Made by a program: the position numbers and the translations under genes. Of a DNA stretch of 64,000 nt, positions 24,280 through 34,248 are shown piece after piece. The DNA comes from Vitellaria paradoxa. Its lineage: Eukaryota > Streptophyta > Magnoliopsida > Ericales > Sapotaceae. The notes beneath the pieces were generated by a model that saw only the letters and a list, made by a program, of their open reading frames with translations, was not told the origin of the DNA and searched no databases. Every line of letters begins with the position of its first letter. The first letter of the stretch is position 1. The stretch is from the NCBI GenBank assembly GCA_019916065.1, contig CM034240.1, positions 41,256,561 through 41,320,560 on the forward strand, given 5' to 3'.

Positions 24280-25463
24280 TTCAGGCATCATGCATGTCCT
24301 AGTTAATTTTATTTTGTTTATTGAAATCAAGATATCATCACGTTGTAATTTTAACTTTTTATTTATTTTTTTTTTTTTGGGGGGGGGGGAGAAATAGAAA
24401 ATTTGTTAAGAGAGTTTTGTAGCAGGAGATAAAAAGTCACTAGTGACTGGATATATACTACAATAAAATATTAATATATATTAATTAATCACTAGATTTT
24501 TTTTATTATTATGTAATGAATTCTGTGAAAAAGATATCCCAATGTTAATTTGATTCATTCAAGAATAATGAAAGAAAACCTCTTATTTAATTTGGTGAAT
24601 CAATTTGGATATTTAAAAAAAAAAACACTCAACAAGGGAGACTGCTAGGAGAACACTAATCTAAAGTTAATTAAATTAAGTCCAAAGCTACTTTTAAGTG
24701 TTAAATCTTCACCTAAATTTACTTACGGTTAGAAATAATACCCTAATTTGACTCTAATTAGGAATAATCAACAAATTATCAAAAATGATATAAAAAAAAG
24801 TTTATATATATACAGAAACTACTAATTTAGGCAGCTGAAATTTAGGTAAAGCCCGTAAAATAGACAGTTTTGATCAGAACTAAAAAAATTTTTTTTCTTA
24901 AAATAAAAAAAAAATCTTGAATTGAATGCTCTAAGTGAAAAAAAAAAAGAAAAAAGAAAAAAAAGAATCAGAATATGAAATTCGGCGCCATGTGTGAAGC
25001 TCGACTACTCAAGAAATCGATTATAATGACAAACAAAGTTGGAAAAATATCCCAACACTCAAGCCCACAATACCTTTTGCACTGTGGACTCTTAACATTG
25101 AAATTTGCTCAGAGTTGTGTCATGTAATTTAAGTTATTTAATTAATGAATTACTTGTGTTATAAATAATATGTATTTATTAAATCGGTCATATTAGAGTT
25201 TGGTATTATGACACACGTTTAACTAACTGAATCAGATTAAGATTAATCTCATTCATATCACAACCCATTTATGATATGACTCATTTAGATATATGAACTT
25301 AAATTTTTATCCCTAATTTTAACCTATTACGTGTGTTTACAGGTCCTATAAGGTGAGATGAACCAAGAGGGCAACCTTTTGTGATGTTACAACTCCACCA
25401 TCCTCCTAGTGTGAATGTATCTTAGGTTGTGTTTATATAATTATCCAAATACCAAGCGTGTGT
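24280..25463. other. Non-coding, 3' flank of the P450
   Basis: Contains a T/G homopolymer run near 24368-24390 and A-rich tracts near 24890-24965. No gene or element ends were identified. Confidence 0.5.
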
Positions 25464-25469
25464 TTAGAA

Positions 25470-25901
25470 TAGTGATGAAAATGAGTCGAGTCGAGTTTTA
25501 ACTTATTCGAATTATTTATACTAGACAAGTTCGACTCGAATTTTGATATAGATTCGAACTCGACTCAATAAAAAAGAGTTTACACTTGAGATCGGCTCAC
25601 AAATAGTTCAGTTAAAGCTAAACATATACAATATTGTTTTAATTTAAAATAAAATAAATAAAATATTATAAAAATATTATTAAAAATATAAAAATATTAT
25701 AAAATGTATATATTATTTTATCAAATTGCCTTGCGAGCTTTCGATCAAAACTTTTGTAAGTTTGAATTTGAGTTTAATTCTAAACGAGTTACAAATCAAA
25801 CATGATTTTACCTCGTTATGGTCACAACCCAAGTTCGAGCTGAATTTTTTTTGAATCGAGTTTGAATAATTTAAAAAAGTTCAACTTGTTTCCATCCCTA
25901 A
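25470..25901. mobile_element. Probable MITE
   Basis: Left end 'tagtgatgaaaatgagtcga' and the reverse complement of the right end 'tagggatggaaacaagttga' are imperfect inverted repeats, flanked by TTTAGA at 25464-25469 and 25902-25907. Interior repeats of 'cgagtcgagtt' and 'gttcgactcgaa' type. The right part of this element also occurs at about 62292-62395. No coding capacity. Confidence 0.6.
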
Positions 25902-26345
25902 TTTAGAGTGATTTTAAATCTATATTATTTTTTTGACAAATTATTAATGCAAATACAATCTAATCTAAATCCCTAAAAACATGTAAATATGTAGAAATGT
26001 ACAATTTTTCTACTTTCTACCACCATTTGTGTCGCATTATATTTGAGCTTACAGTTGATTGTAAGGTATTGGTTGAGTAAAACAACTGGAGAGTCATTCC
26101 TGGATGTATTTTGACAATAAGAACCTTGGTGATTTGCTATTAGCAATGGCCACCCATTTTTTCATTCCATGCACCGGCCGGCAAAGATCCTCTCCATGAG
26201 TAGTAACCCCCACTGGCTTTATTTTTAATGCACAAACATTTAGACTAATCAATTAATTTTATTACTTGCGTGTTGGATTTTATTAATAGAAAAAAATTAA
26301 AAATAGAAATCTAATGTTTTGAATTTACTATTATGTTATATATGA
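25815..26345. repeat. Dispersed duplicated block (pairs with 62292-62828)
   Basis: Matches 62292-62828 in the same orientation, best in the centre (for example 'caactggagagtcattcctg' and 'caccggccggcaaagatcct' in both). It covers the right end of the MITE and 440 bp of unidentified flank. It lies 1.3 kb upstream of the P450 5' fragment at 27693. Function unknown. Confidence 0.85.
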
Positions 26346-26749
26346 GCGTGTTTGATTTGTTAAAAATCGCTGAAAAATTTTAAAAATTTTTAAAAAATTT
26401 TGAAAATTTTTTGAAAATTTTTAAATTTTATTCATCTTACTATACGAATTACGAACTCATAAATTATTTCACTTTATTTTATTTTAAATCATTTTTTATC
26501 ATACCAAACGCACACTCTATATATTGGTTGGTCGATCGTAACTATCATATCATTGTCCGGACCTAAACTTCCAATTGATGGGCGTGTGAATTCCAACATT
26601 TGTGCTGTGTTTCTTCTTTGGCATTAGTGATTTCCCTGTCCACTTTGGTTTTGGCCAATGTCACCCTTTGGTAGACCATGAAAATGACATTGCAATAATT
26701 TCAAGGAGTCATGCCAAGTTAGTGGTAAACTATTTCAGCTCCATTTATA

Positions 26750-27092
26750 ACCCCAAGAGGTTAGATGGGATGGTCTTGGACTGGGACTTAGGGGCTTACC
26801 ACCCCAAGGTCTCAAGTTCAAGTCTCCTCTCTAGCAAAAACTTGGGGCCAGCCTCCCGGGCGCAAAGCGTAGTAAAGGTTGGTAGGACGGGCCTCCTTGA
26901 CTGGACGAACCGTATCCAGTTCTTGGGTGTGGGTCCGACTCCCCGCCGCTACGCGAGTTCGCGATTGACCGCTATACATATTGAGGGGCCGGTATGTGTG
27001 GCACAAACCAAAAAAAAAAAAAAAAACCAAAAGAGATTCACTCTCTAGGGGTTTGGCCTAGGGAGTGAATCTCTCGAGGTTAAATCCTTTTT
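26750..27092 (+). mobile_element. tRNA-derived SINE with 19-bp target duplication
   Basis: Flanked by an exact 19-bp direct repeat, tatttcagctccatttata, at 26731-26749 and 27093-27111. Near the 5' end are an A-box-like TGGTCTTGGACTGG (26771-26784) and a B-box-like AGTTCAAGTCTCC (26815-26827), as in RNA polymerase III promoters of tRNA origin. The body is GC-richer than its surroundings. It has an internal A run (about 27010-27026), a long hairpin (27033-27073) and a T-rich end. No protein is encoded. Confidence 0.82.
27033..27073 (+). other. Long hairpin in the 3' part of the SINE
   Basis: Arms gagattcactctctagg (27033-27049) and cctagggagtgaatctc (27057-27073) pair over 17 positions, one as G-U, with a 7-nt loop. 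This is unusually long for a SINE tail and follows an A run. Confidence 0.75.
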
Positions 27093-27597
27093 TATTTCAG
27101 CTCCATTTATAGTGAATTAATTCGAGTTTGATTCAAACTCTATTCAAGTTAAATTTAAGATATTTAATTTTAATTTGATTAAATTTCAAGTAAATTCAAA
27201 ATTTAAGCTATTTAACTTGAAAAATATTTTAACAATTCTTCATTTAAATTTTTATTAATTTGTTCAACATTACTCAATTATATATAAACTTTAAATTTTG
27301 TCTACCATAAAAGGGGTATTCCATTTTGCATTTGTGGCTGCATGACCTAATTACACATAAAATTTTAATTTTTACCTATAGTTCGGCCCGACTTGATTTT
27401 ACTCATAATTTCAGGAACATAATTGAAAAAGAATTAATTAATTAATTTGTACTTCACAGTGCAATCAAAATATATAGCTCTTCTTTGAATTGGTATATAT
27501 CTTCTAGTGCTATTGCTAATTAACTTAAAACAATATTCTTAATTCGGACAGGTTGCATATTAATTATGAGGCATGTACATATACACACACATATCAT

Positions 27598-27605
27598 TAT
27601 AAATA
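27598..27605 (+). promoter_or_regulatory. Possible TATA box of the truncated P450
   Basis: TATAAATA about 95 bp before the ATG at 27693, a plausible spacing for a core promoter. It would now drive only a truncated P450 reading frame. Confidence 0.35.
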
Positions 27606-27692
27606 TGTATAGTAGAAGATACATATAATTAGACCTTGTATCCCCAGAAAAATTTTAGGAAGATATTACTGGCACCAAAACAGCAAAAGAAA

Positions 27693-28094
27693 ATGTCTAG
27701 TTTTCTGCAATTGTTGAATCTCTTCTCTTTCCCTTTGCTTTTCATATTCCTTTTTTCCTTCCTTACAAAATGGATCTTCAAAACTCCAAACAGCACCAAA
27801 AATCTACCCCCTTCGCCGCCAGGGCGGCCAATCATCGGAAACTTCCACCAAATTGGTCGCTTGGCACACCGATCCCTCCATTCCTTCGCCGCGAAACACG
27901 GGCCAATCATGCTCCTCCACCTAGGCAGCGTGCCGACACTCATCATTTCCTCAGCCGAGGCAACTTGTCAGATCATGAAGAACAACGACCTCGTCTTCGC
28001 AAACAGGCCCAAATCAAAAGTCTTCGAGAAGCGTCAATACGACTGTAAGTCTATCTCAGTGGCACCGCATGGTCAATTCTGGAGGCAGCTGTAA
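27693..28094 (+). pseudogene. CYP71 P450, 5' fragment truncated at an LTR
   Basis: Intact N-terminal reading frame of 133 codons: hydrophobic anchor (residues about 5-28), proline-rich hinge PPSPPGRPIIGN, GPIMLLHLG, and a C-helix start FWRQL. It then runs straight into a stop. Sequence from 28090 on is not P450 but looks like an LTR, so the rest of the gene is lost or displaced; no matching 3' part is found after 29240. The ATG at 27693 is chosen because it gives a standard CYP71 N-terminus; an in-frame upstream extension has no such features. It differs from the 22257 gene enough to be a separate paralogue. Confidence 0.85.
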
Positions 28095-29240
28095 AGTTAA
28101 GGTGGACATTAGACGTCAGGATCGTGACGAATTTTTTTGAATTATTTTACATTTACACTTTAGACTTCAGGCGAGTGTTTCGTCTTATTAATATTATTTT
28201 GTAAATTATTTTATGTATAAAATTTTTGAAAGTTGAAATTTTTAGATTATTTTTTTGTGAAAAATCATATTTTTTGACAAAGAGATTATATGTTTTATGC
28301 TACTTAGTATAGAAAAAATTATTTGAACGCTTATGTTCAATTTTAGAATTTATGGGATTGTGATAGAAAATTATTTTGTGGTTATTGGAATTAAAATTAA
28401 AGTTTAGGGGACAAGTTCCTTAAGTGATGTGATTCTAACAACTAGAAAACAAGCTCGTGAAAACTGTGGTGATCCTAATTTTCAACAATTGTAGAAATAG
28501 GCTTGTGAAAACTATGGTGACCTCAATCGAATTGGCTTAGGAAATAACTCAAGAGTTAGACTGGGTGACTTTAAGTACGATGTTGGATCAAATAGGTACT
28601 GCTCAAGAGAAATTATATTAGCACGCTTGATATTTAATTCTCATTTGATAATCCACATATTAATTTTGGCATCACTGTTGTGATTGACGTGTTGAATTAT
28701 GAAAGATTTTTGTACTTTGACGTGCAGGTTTTTAAGTTATTATAAAGTATGTATGAAAATTATTTTCATAAATATTATTTTTACCTGAAATATTTTCTGT
28801 TATACTGTTTATTTAAAATTTTATTATTTTTAAATTTTTATTACTAAAATTAGTTTGGCAATTCACTTACTAGACTTTTAGCTCATCCTTCATTTCATAT
28901 TTTTCAGGTGAGCGTGAAGAGAACTAGTCGTGGACTCTAACAATTGGGAGCTTAAGTCGTGGCCTCTTAGGAAAAATTTTTACATTTATTTAATAAATTT
29001 TATTTTAATAGCTGGACTAAAGTTTGATGATTTAGAATATTTTAATTATTATTATTTAGTTGTTTTGAGTTTAGGATGTTAGTAAAATATTTTATTTATT
29101 TTCATTATTTTTAAATGATAAAATTATTTTATTATTAAATATTCTTTAGTAAATTTTGATTGAATAAAAATTAAACTTTTGCGTATTTTAAGGTAAGGTT
29201 TGGGTTACTCAACGAGTCACATCTTAAGTGAGGTGTAACA
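28090..29240. mobile_element. Probable solo LTR or LTR fragment
   Basis: A 1.15-kb non-coding stretch beginning TGTAAAGTTAAGG, exactly where the P450 frame stops making sense, and ending GAGGTGTAACA. The end region ('gggttactcaacgagtcaca') resembles gypsy-type LTR ends. No target-site repeat matches across it, so an insertion with flank deletion, or an older rearrangement, is equally possible. Confidence 0.45.
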
Positions 29241-29334
29241 GTTTTTATGTCCAAGGCTTCGAGGAGTTTGGTTAATTACTCGCCTCGCAAGCAATTCGCA
29301 TCTCATAGCTCTCCCTCTCTCTGTTGGGACCAGA

Positions 29335-29877
29335 ATGGAGTACGGTCTTCACACTTCCCTGCAACCGCCACCGGACAACACCTACGAAACATTTTCCTCC
29401 AGCCTGCAATCGCCACCGGACAACACCGACGAAACATTTTCCTCCAACCTATGGATCATCCTGGTAGTTGCTGGAGCGTTGATGGTGGTGATAATTTTCC
29501 TCTGCCTCTTCAACAAGAGAAACGGACAATCTCCGACGGAGGCGCAGAAGGCAGCGACAGGGCCACTGCCTCCACCGAAGGAGCTGGAGAAGAAGGATGA
29601 GAAGAAGAAGGATGAGAAGAAGGAGCCGGAGAAGCCGAAGCCGCCACCTCCACCTCCACCTCCACCACCTTGTCCTCCTAAATGCGGATGCTGCAGCAGT
29701 AGCCGCCACTGCAGTTGCTGCTCCTGCGGTTGTGCCTGCAGATGTGGATGCGGCTGCCGCTGTCACTGCTGCATTTGGGTCGTAGTTAGTTTCTGCTGCA
29801 CCTGCAGCTGCCACTGCCGTTGCTGTGCCTGCGGCCCACGCTGCAGTTGTGGCTGCTGGTGCGGCTGCCATTGCTAG
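29335..29877 (+). CDS. Unrecognised single-pass membrane protein with a polyproline and cysteine-rich tail
   Basis: Single-exon ORF of 180 codons, GC-rich in AT-rich surroundings. Residues 10-39 are two 15-aa repeats encoded by a 45-bp tandem duplication (29362-29406 and 29407-29451). Residues about 40-59 form one strongly hydrophobic segment (IILVVAGALMVVIIF). Residues 82-100 are a charged EKKDEKKKDEKK linker, 102-112 a proline run, and 113-180 contain 30 cysteines, mostly spaced CxC. The N-terminus has no separate signal peptide. The tail suggests metal binding or disulphide/lipid modification, which is inference. The tail's trinucleotide-like composition also makes alanine-rich frames in other phases, so the frame could drift by repeat slippage. 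I do not recognise a family. Its 3' flank (from 30046) is duplicated at 43946, the gene itself is not. Confidence 0.5.
   Translation: MEYGLHTSLQPPPDNTYETFSSSLQSPPDNTDETFSSNLWIILVVAGALMVVIIFLCLFNKRNGQSPTEAQKAATGPLPPPKELEKKDEKKKDEKKEPEKPKPPPPPPPPPPCPPKCGCCSSSRHCSCCSCGCACRCGCGCRCHCCIWVVVSFCCTCSCHCRCCACGPRCSCGCWCGCHC
29362..29451 (+). repeat. 45-bp tandem duplication in the Cys-rich gene
   Basis: Two adjacent 45-bp units, in frame, differing at five or six positions (for example cctacgaaac versus ccgacgaaac). They encode the doubled PPDNTxETFSS segment. Confidence 0.9.
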
Positions 29878-30045
29878 CTACATTTCACCCAAAAAAAAAA
29901 TCTGCGCTAGGCTTAAATTGGAAATAAGACGTTGAATTATGGCTTTGCTGATCCGTATGGGTTTGATAGTCTATTCCTGCTATGTATGGTTTTTCTGATT
30001 CTTCATATGTGAAAATTAATTACGTTGTGTCTGATATGAAGGTTG

Positions 30046-31216
30046 GATAAAACAAGTTTGTATAATAATTTCAAATTTCTGTATCTTTTGTGCTTGAATA
30101 AACGTGATTGGAGATATTTGGCATTACTAAAGGCCGAATTTACAACAGCAGTTGTCTTTTTTTCTTTCTTTTTGATTTTTTTTTTTTTTCCAACTTTCAC
30201 TGCACTATGCCATTTATTTCAGATTTCACTCAAGGCTACTGGGATTTAATTTTGTAAACTAAGTTAAACAAATGATATGTCCCTTGATTGATTCACTGAT
30301 TGTGAGAATACTTAATGAATAATTAAGCAATGGAAAAAGCCCAGCAAATTGATCATCGACCTATTTGGTTTCTTAACAGTGACTGCTAAATTGGTAATTA
30401 ATGGTTTAGAAATTGTGATATTTATAGTTCTTATTTCAACTCTCATAACAAATTATATGTAGATATTTTAGTTCACTTCAATAGTCGAGGGATAAGTTGA
30501 TTGAACAAGAATTTAATCACCAAAATTAACAGTTAGATTCAAATAATAATCGTATATTCTCTAAATATACATGCCTTCAAATTTAATTCTGATCTATGGT
30601 TGTGCGATAAAATGATAGGTCGATCAGGACTAGATATGCGCATATATTTGTATATGATGTGGATGAGAGGAAATTTACATTTTTTCCACATCAATATTGA
30701 CAGTGTAACTGAAAATAAATGGCACCAATGCATTGGTTACTCCCATCAGAAAAGAGTTTCATATGTTTTTTCCTAATTGTTGTTATTCCTAGAAATAAAC
30801 AACATTTTCTTGAATAGTCCGTTTGTAGCAATTGTGAAAAGGGCAAGGTATGTAACTCACTTTTTGTTTCCTTCAGATAATTTTTTTTTTATTAAAAACC
30901 TTCATAAGTTTTTTTTATTACCAAACTGGGGATGAAAAAAAAGTTTTTTCCATCCAGATGTGGGTGTTGAGTATCCTGATATTAATATTCTTGAATATCT
31001 AAACTAATGACCAGAGAGAATTAAGTTCCAAATTAACGGTTTCCTAGCCCAAACATATCATAGCAATATTCTAATTATCCAAAACTTTTTGAATGCGTGT
31101 CCCTTAGAAAAAAGAAACGAAGGAAATTCAATTATGGGTGGCATGATTGTATTTTGTTTATCAGTGAAGAGGGAAGAGTGTTGAGATAAGAGAAGCGAGC
31201 AGTTATATTTCACTTT
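30046..31216. repeat. Segmental duplication D1, copy 1 (pairs with 43946-45110)
   Basis: High similarity in the same orientation to 43946-45110, beginning 'gataaaacaagtttgtata' and ending near 'ttatatttcacttt'. Shared small differences and indels are spread evenly. No coding sequence is recognisable. Copy 1 follows the Cys-rich gene; copy 2 follows a P450 pseudogene. Confidence 0.92.
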
Positions 31217-33786
31217 CACTCAAAACTTTTTTATCATACAAAATAACTACAACTCATTCTTATTTATTCTCACATTATTCCGTACCTGTTTAAATATGTA
31301 TTTATTAATTTATATATATATTTTTAATTTTTTAATATATATAATATATATTTTTATTTAATATATAATATTTATAATAATTAATAATATTTATTTTATA
31401 CAAATAATTTATAATAGTTAATATGATTAGTAGGTAAACGGAGACGTAAAATCCATTACCTAGTGGGGACAAATATGAAGAAATTTTTTTTCCTCGAAAT
31501 GTGGATGAGGACGGAAAAAGATATTGTTAAACAAGGACAAGAACGAGAAAAATTATACCCACCCCATTAATATCCATCTATCATTAAATAATGTAACAAA
31601 ATCAGTAACTATATATTATCCCTTAAAAAAAGGGTCAAATAATAAAGCACTTCTCAAATTTCAAAACAACATGTATTATCATCTTGCAAAATCTATTAGA
31701 ACGGACTATTTATTATCCGTTCAAGTAGATTTTAAAGTATTAATTGGCACTGTGATCTAATACATTGTTTGGAGCTCCAAAATTTTTTAAAAAAAATCCA
31801 AAAACTCTCAATTTTTTCCAATTAAATTTTACCACATGTCACTTTTATATCAATTTATAAAAAACACAAAAAAATCTAAAAATTTTTAACATTCCCAACA
31901 CTAAAAAAGTTCAAAAGCTGTCAGCTTTTTTTTAGAGTTCTTATGCTGCTTTTTGGACTCCAAATTTTATTCCCTCAAAAAGAAAAGGTATTGCTAGTGT
32001 TTTTAAACTCTCATCAAATTATATCATGAAAAAGTTAAAAAAGAAAAAAGAAAAGAAAAAAAAAATCAATCAAAGTGATTTCACCATGTCAAAAGGCTAA
32101 AAAAATAATAATAAAGATGAAAGTAAATGTATCCGTATACATATATATATATTTTTATTTTATGAAATGATGATTTAAAAAAAAATTATTATTCAAAATA
32201 TAGATCGGATCTAGATATATATATTGGATCCGAATTTTACATAATCAAATTTAATTATTTTTAAATTTGAATCGGTTATATTATTATTGAATTTAGATCG
32301 ATTCTAAATTTGACTAACCTAATTCAAACTTGACTCGTTGAGAGGCTTAGGCGTGATCATTTGTCCGATATTAAGAGCACTGTCGTGTTCACGTTGTTGA
32401 ATTATTGTACAACATGTAGAACTATTTACATGTGAAACTAATGCTTCATTTTGGCAGGCCTAGACATGACCATTTGTCCGTTATTAGGAGCAACGTCTTG
32501 TTCACGTTGCTGAATTATTGTACAATACATAGAACTATTTGTCGGTAAACTAATTCTTCGTTTGTTTAAAAAAAATATTTTATCTTTTTTTATTTTATTA
32601 TTATTATTTTTTTTTTTTGTAGCTTTTGTGTTTCATGTCACTTCTTTGTCAAAATCTAATTATTTATTTTTTAAAAGTTATAATTTTTAAGTTTGTTAAT
32701 TAAATTCGTAAAAATAAAAAAAAAGTCGAACAATTTACATCCATTTAGATAAAAATTAAAAAAATAATTTTGTTATCATTTTTTTCCTAAACGGGAAATT
32801 TTTACGTGAATAAAAGTGATTTTTTTTTTAATTTTCTTTTTACAAATGTGATCAACATGCCGAAAAGTTATAACTTCTTAAAAAAAATTAAATTTTTAGT
32901 GAAACTAAGCCAAATAAGACCAAAAAAAAAGTTAAAAAAGCAAAAATGCTTTTTTTTTTTTTTTTTTTTTGTGGGGTAACCCAACGAAGCCTGGTCAATA
33001 TAATAGAGCAAATAGTTAAAAAATTCCAATCACCAAAGTTTAGGGAAAAAATTAAAATTATTAAATTTAAACTTTATATCATTGAAGAATATTTAGTCCA
33101 TAAATTGGTAAAGGGAATGAAATGAAATAAAATAAAATGATCAGTTTTATACTATCATTTTGTTCCATTCTCTTAAATTAAATATAGCATTTTAAATAAG
33201 TGTATCAAACAAATTGAAATAAAAGTGTAATAGTATTTTTTTCTTATTCTATTCTATTATACTAAACAGGGCTCGTTAGAATATAGAGTAAAGTATGTAA
33301 TCACATGTAAAGGGTGCGTTTGGAGTGACAAAAGTAATAAAATTTAATAAAAATTATGGGTTTCTAACTCGTATAATTAGATAAAAAGTTAATAATTTTC
33401 AGAGATTTTCAGTATTTTTTAACTTTTTCAATGCTTCAAATAGAGCTATAGTTTATTTGTAACATTTTGAAAGATTTCAAAACTAAATCAAAGAGGCTAA
33501 AACTAGATTGGTAAATTTCTCCCGTTCCTTCCTTAACTGATCGAAGATTGTAGAAGTATTAGGTAGGTCATATATAGCATTTTGCCTAAAACTATGGTTT
33601 TATAATTACTAGTCTTACAATGGTGGCAGCGGTGGTGGGTTGAATTTAAATGAACTGATAATGAAACAATGGAGAGGAGACCGTGTTGAGAGCAATGAAA
33701 ATTAAAATAATTACAAAAGTAATAATAACGATAATAAAATACAAAAAATGGGGTAGTTGAAAGGTGTTGGTCCCAACTGAATTTCA
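31217..33786. other. Non-coding, very AT-rich
   Basis: No gene supported. Notable only for a two-unit tandem duplication (32343-32568) and long A and T runs (for example 32940-32970). Confidence 0.5.
32343..32568. repeat. Two tandem 113-bp units
   Basis: Both units carry 'catttgtccg', 'gttcacgtt', 'gaattattgtacaa' and 'agaactattt' at the same spacing of 113 bp, with scattered differences. Confidence 0.8.
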
Positions 33787-34050
33787 CTAAATGCATCCAT
33801 TTCCATCCCACTGTGGCACTACAATTTCCTTAATTCTTTTGTGTACTCTCGTCACGAAAGCATTCATTTTAATAGACTTTTCCTCCTTCTTCTGTTTAAC
33901 AATGCAGGACACATAACATGTGCCCACCAGTCTAAACATCACCACGATTAGAAACAAAAGCACAGTAATTGCTAGCGACCAATAATATAGGGTTTTTATC
34001 ACTTTTATCTCATTTATTATTATTGTTACTGGTGTTGAGAATGTTTGCAA
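33787..34050 (-). CDS. Hypothetical small membrane protein, weak
   Basis: An 87-codon ORF with one clear hydrophobic segment (YYWSLAITVLLFLIVVMF, residues about 22-39) and a basic tail. There is no recognisable family, no paralogue in the window and no convincing promoter. AT-rich sequence can give such an ORF by chance, so this is listed only because the composition is protein-like. Confidence 0.15.
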   Translation of the reverse strand: MQTFSTPVTIIINEIKVIKTLYYWSLAITVLLFLIVVMFRLVGTCYVSCIVKQKKEEKSIKMNAFVTRVHKRIKEIVVPQWDGNGCI

Positions 34051-34248
34051 GTTAAATTTACGATAAATTCAAACAAAATAAATTAAATTTGGAATTAAAG
34101 TGGTTTTCTAACTTTAAGATGGAAAGAATATTTAAAGATAAAAAAGAGTGCAGCCAAAGAAGTCCAAGTGTGAAAGAATTGTACAAGTTTCTGAATCCTA
34201 AAGAGTCCTAACAACACTTGAAAAATTTCCTGACAAAGATTCTAAATA

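Noticed and set aside
26602..27048. 148-codon ORF
   Set aside because: Runs through a SINE with its target repeats; composition effect.
29449..29871. 140-codon minus-strand Ala-rich ORF
   Set aside because: Shadow of the trinucleotide-like repeat in the Cys-rich gene; no other support.
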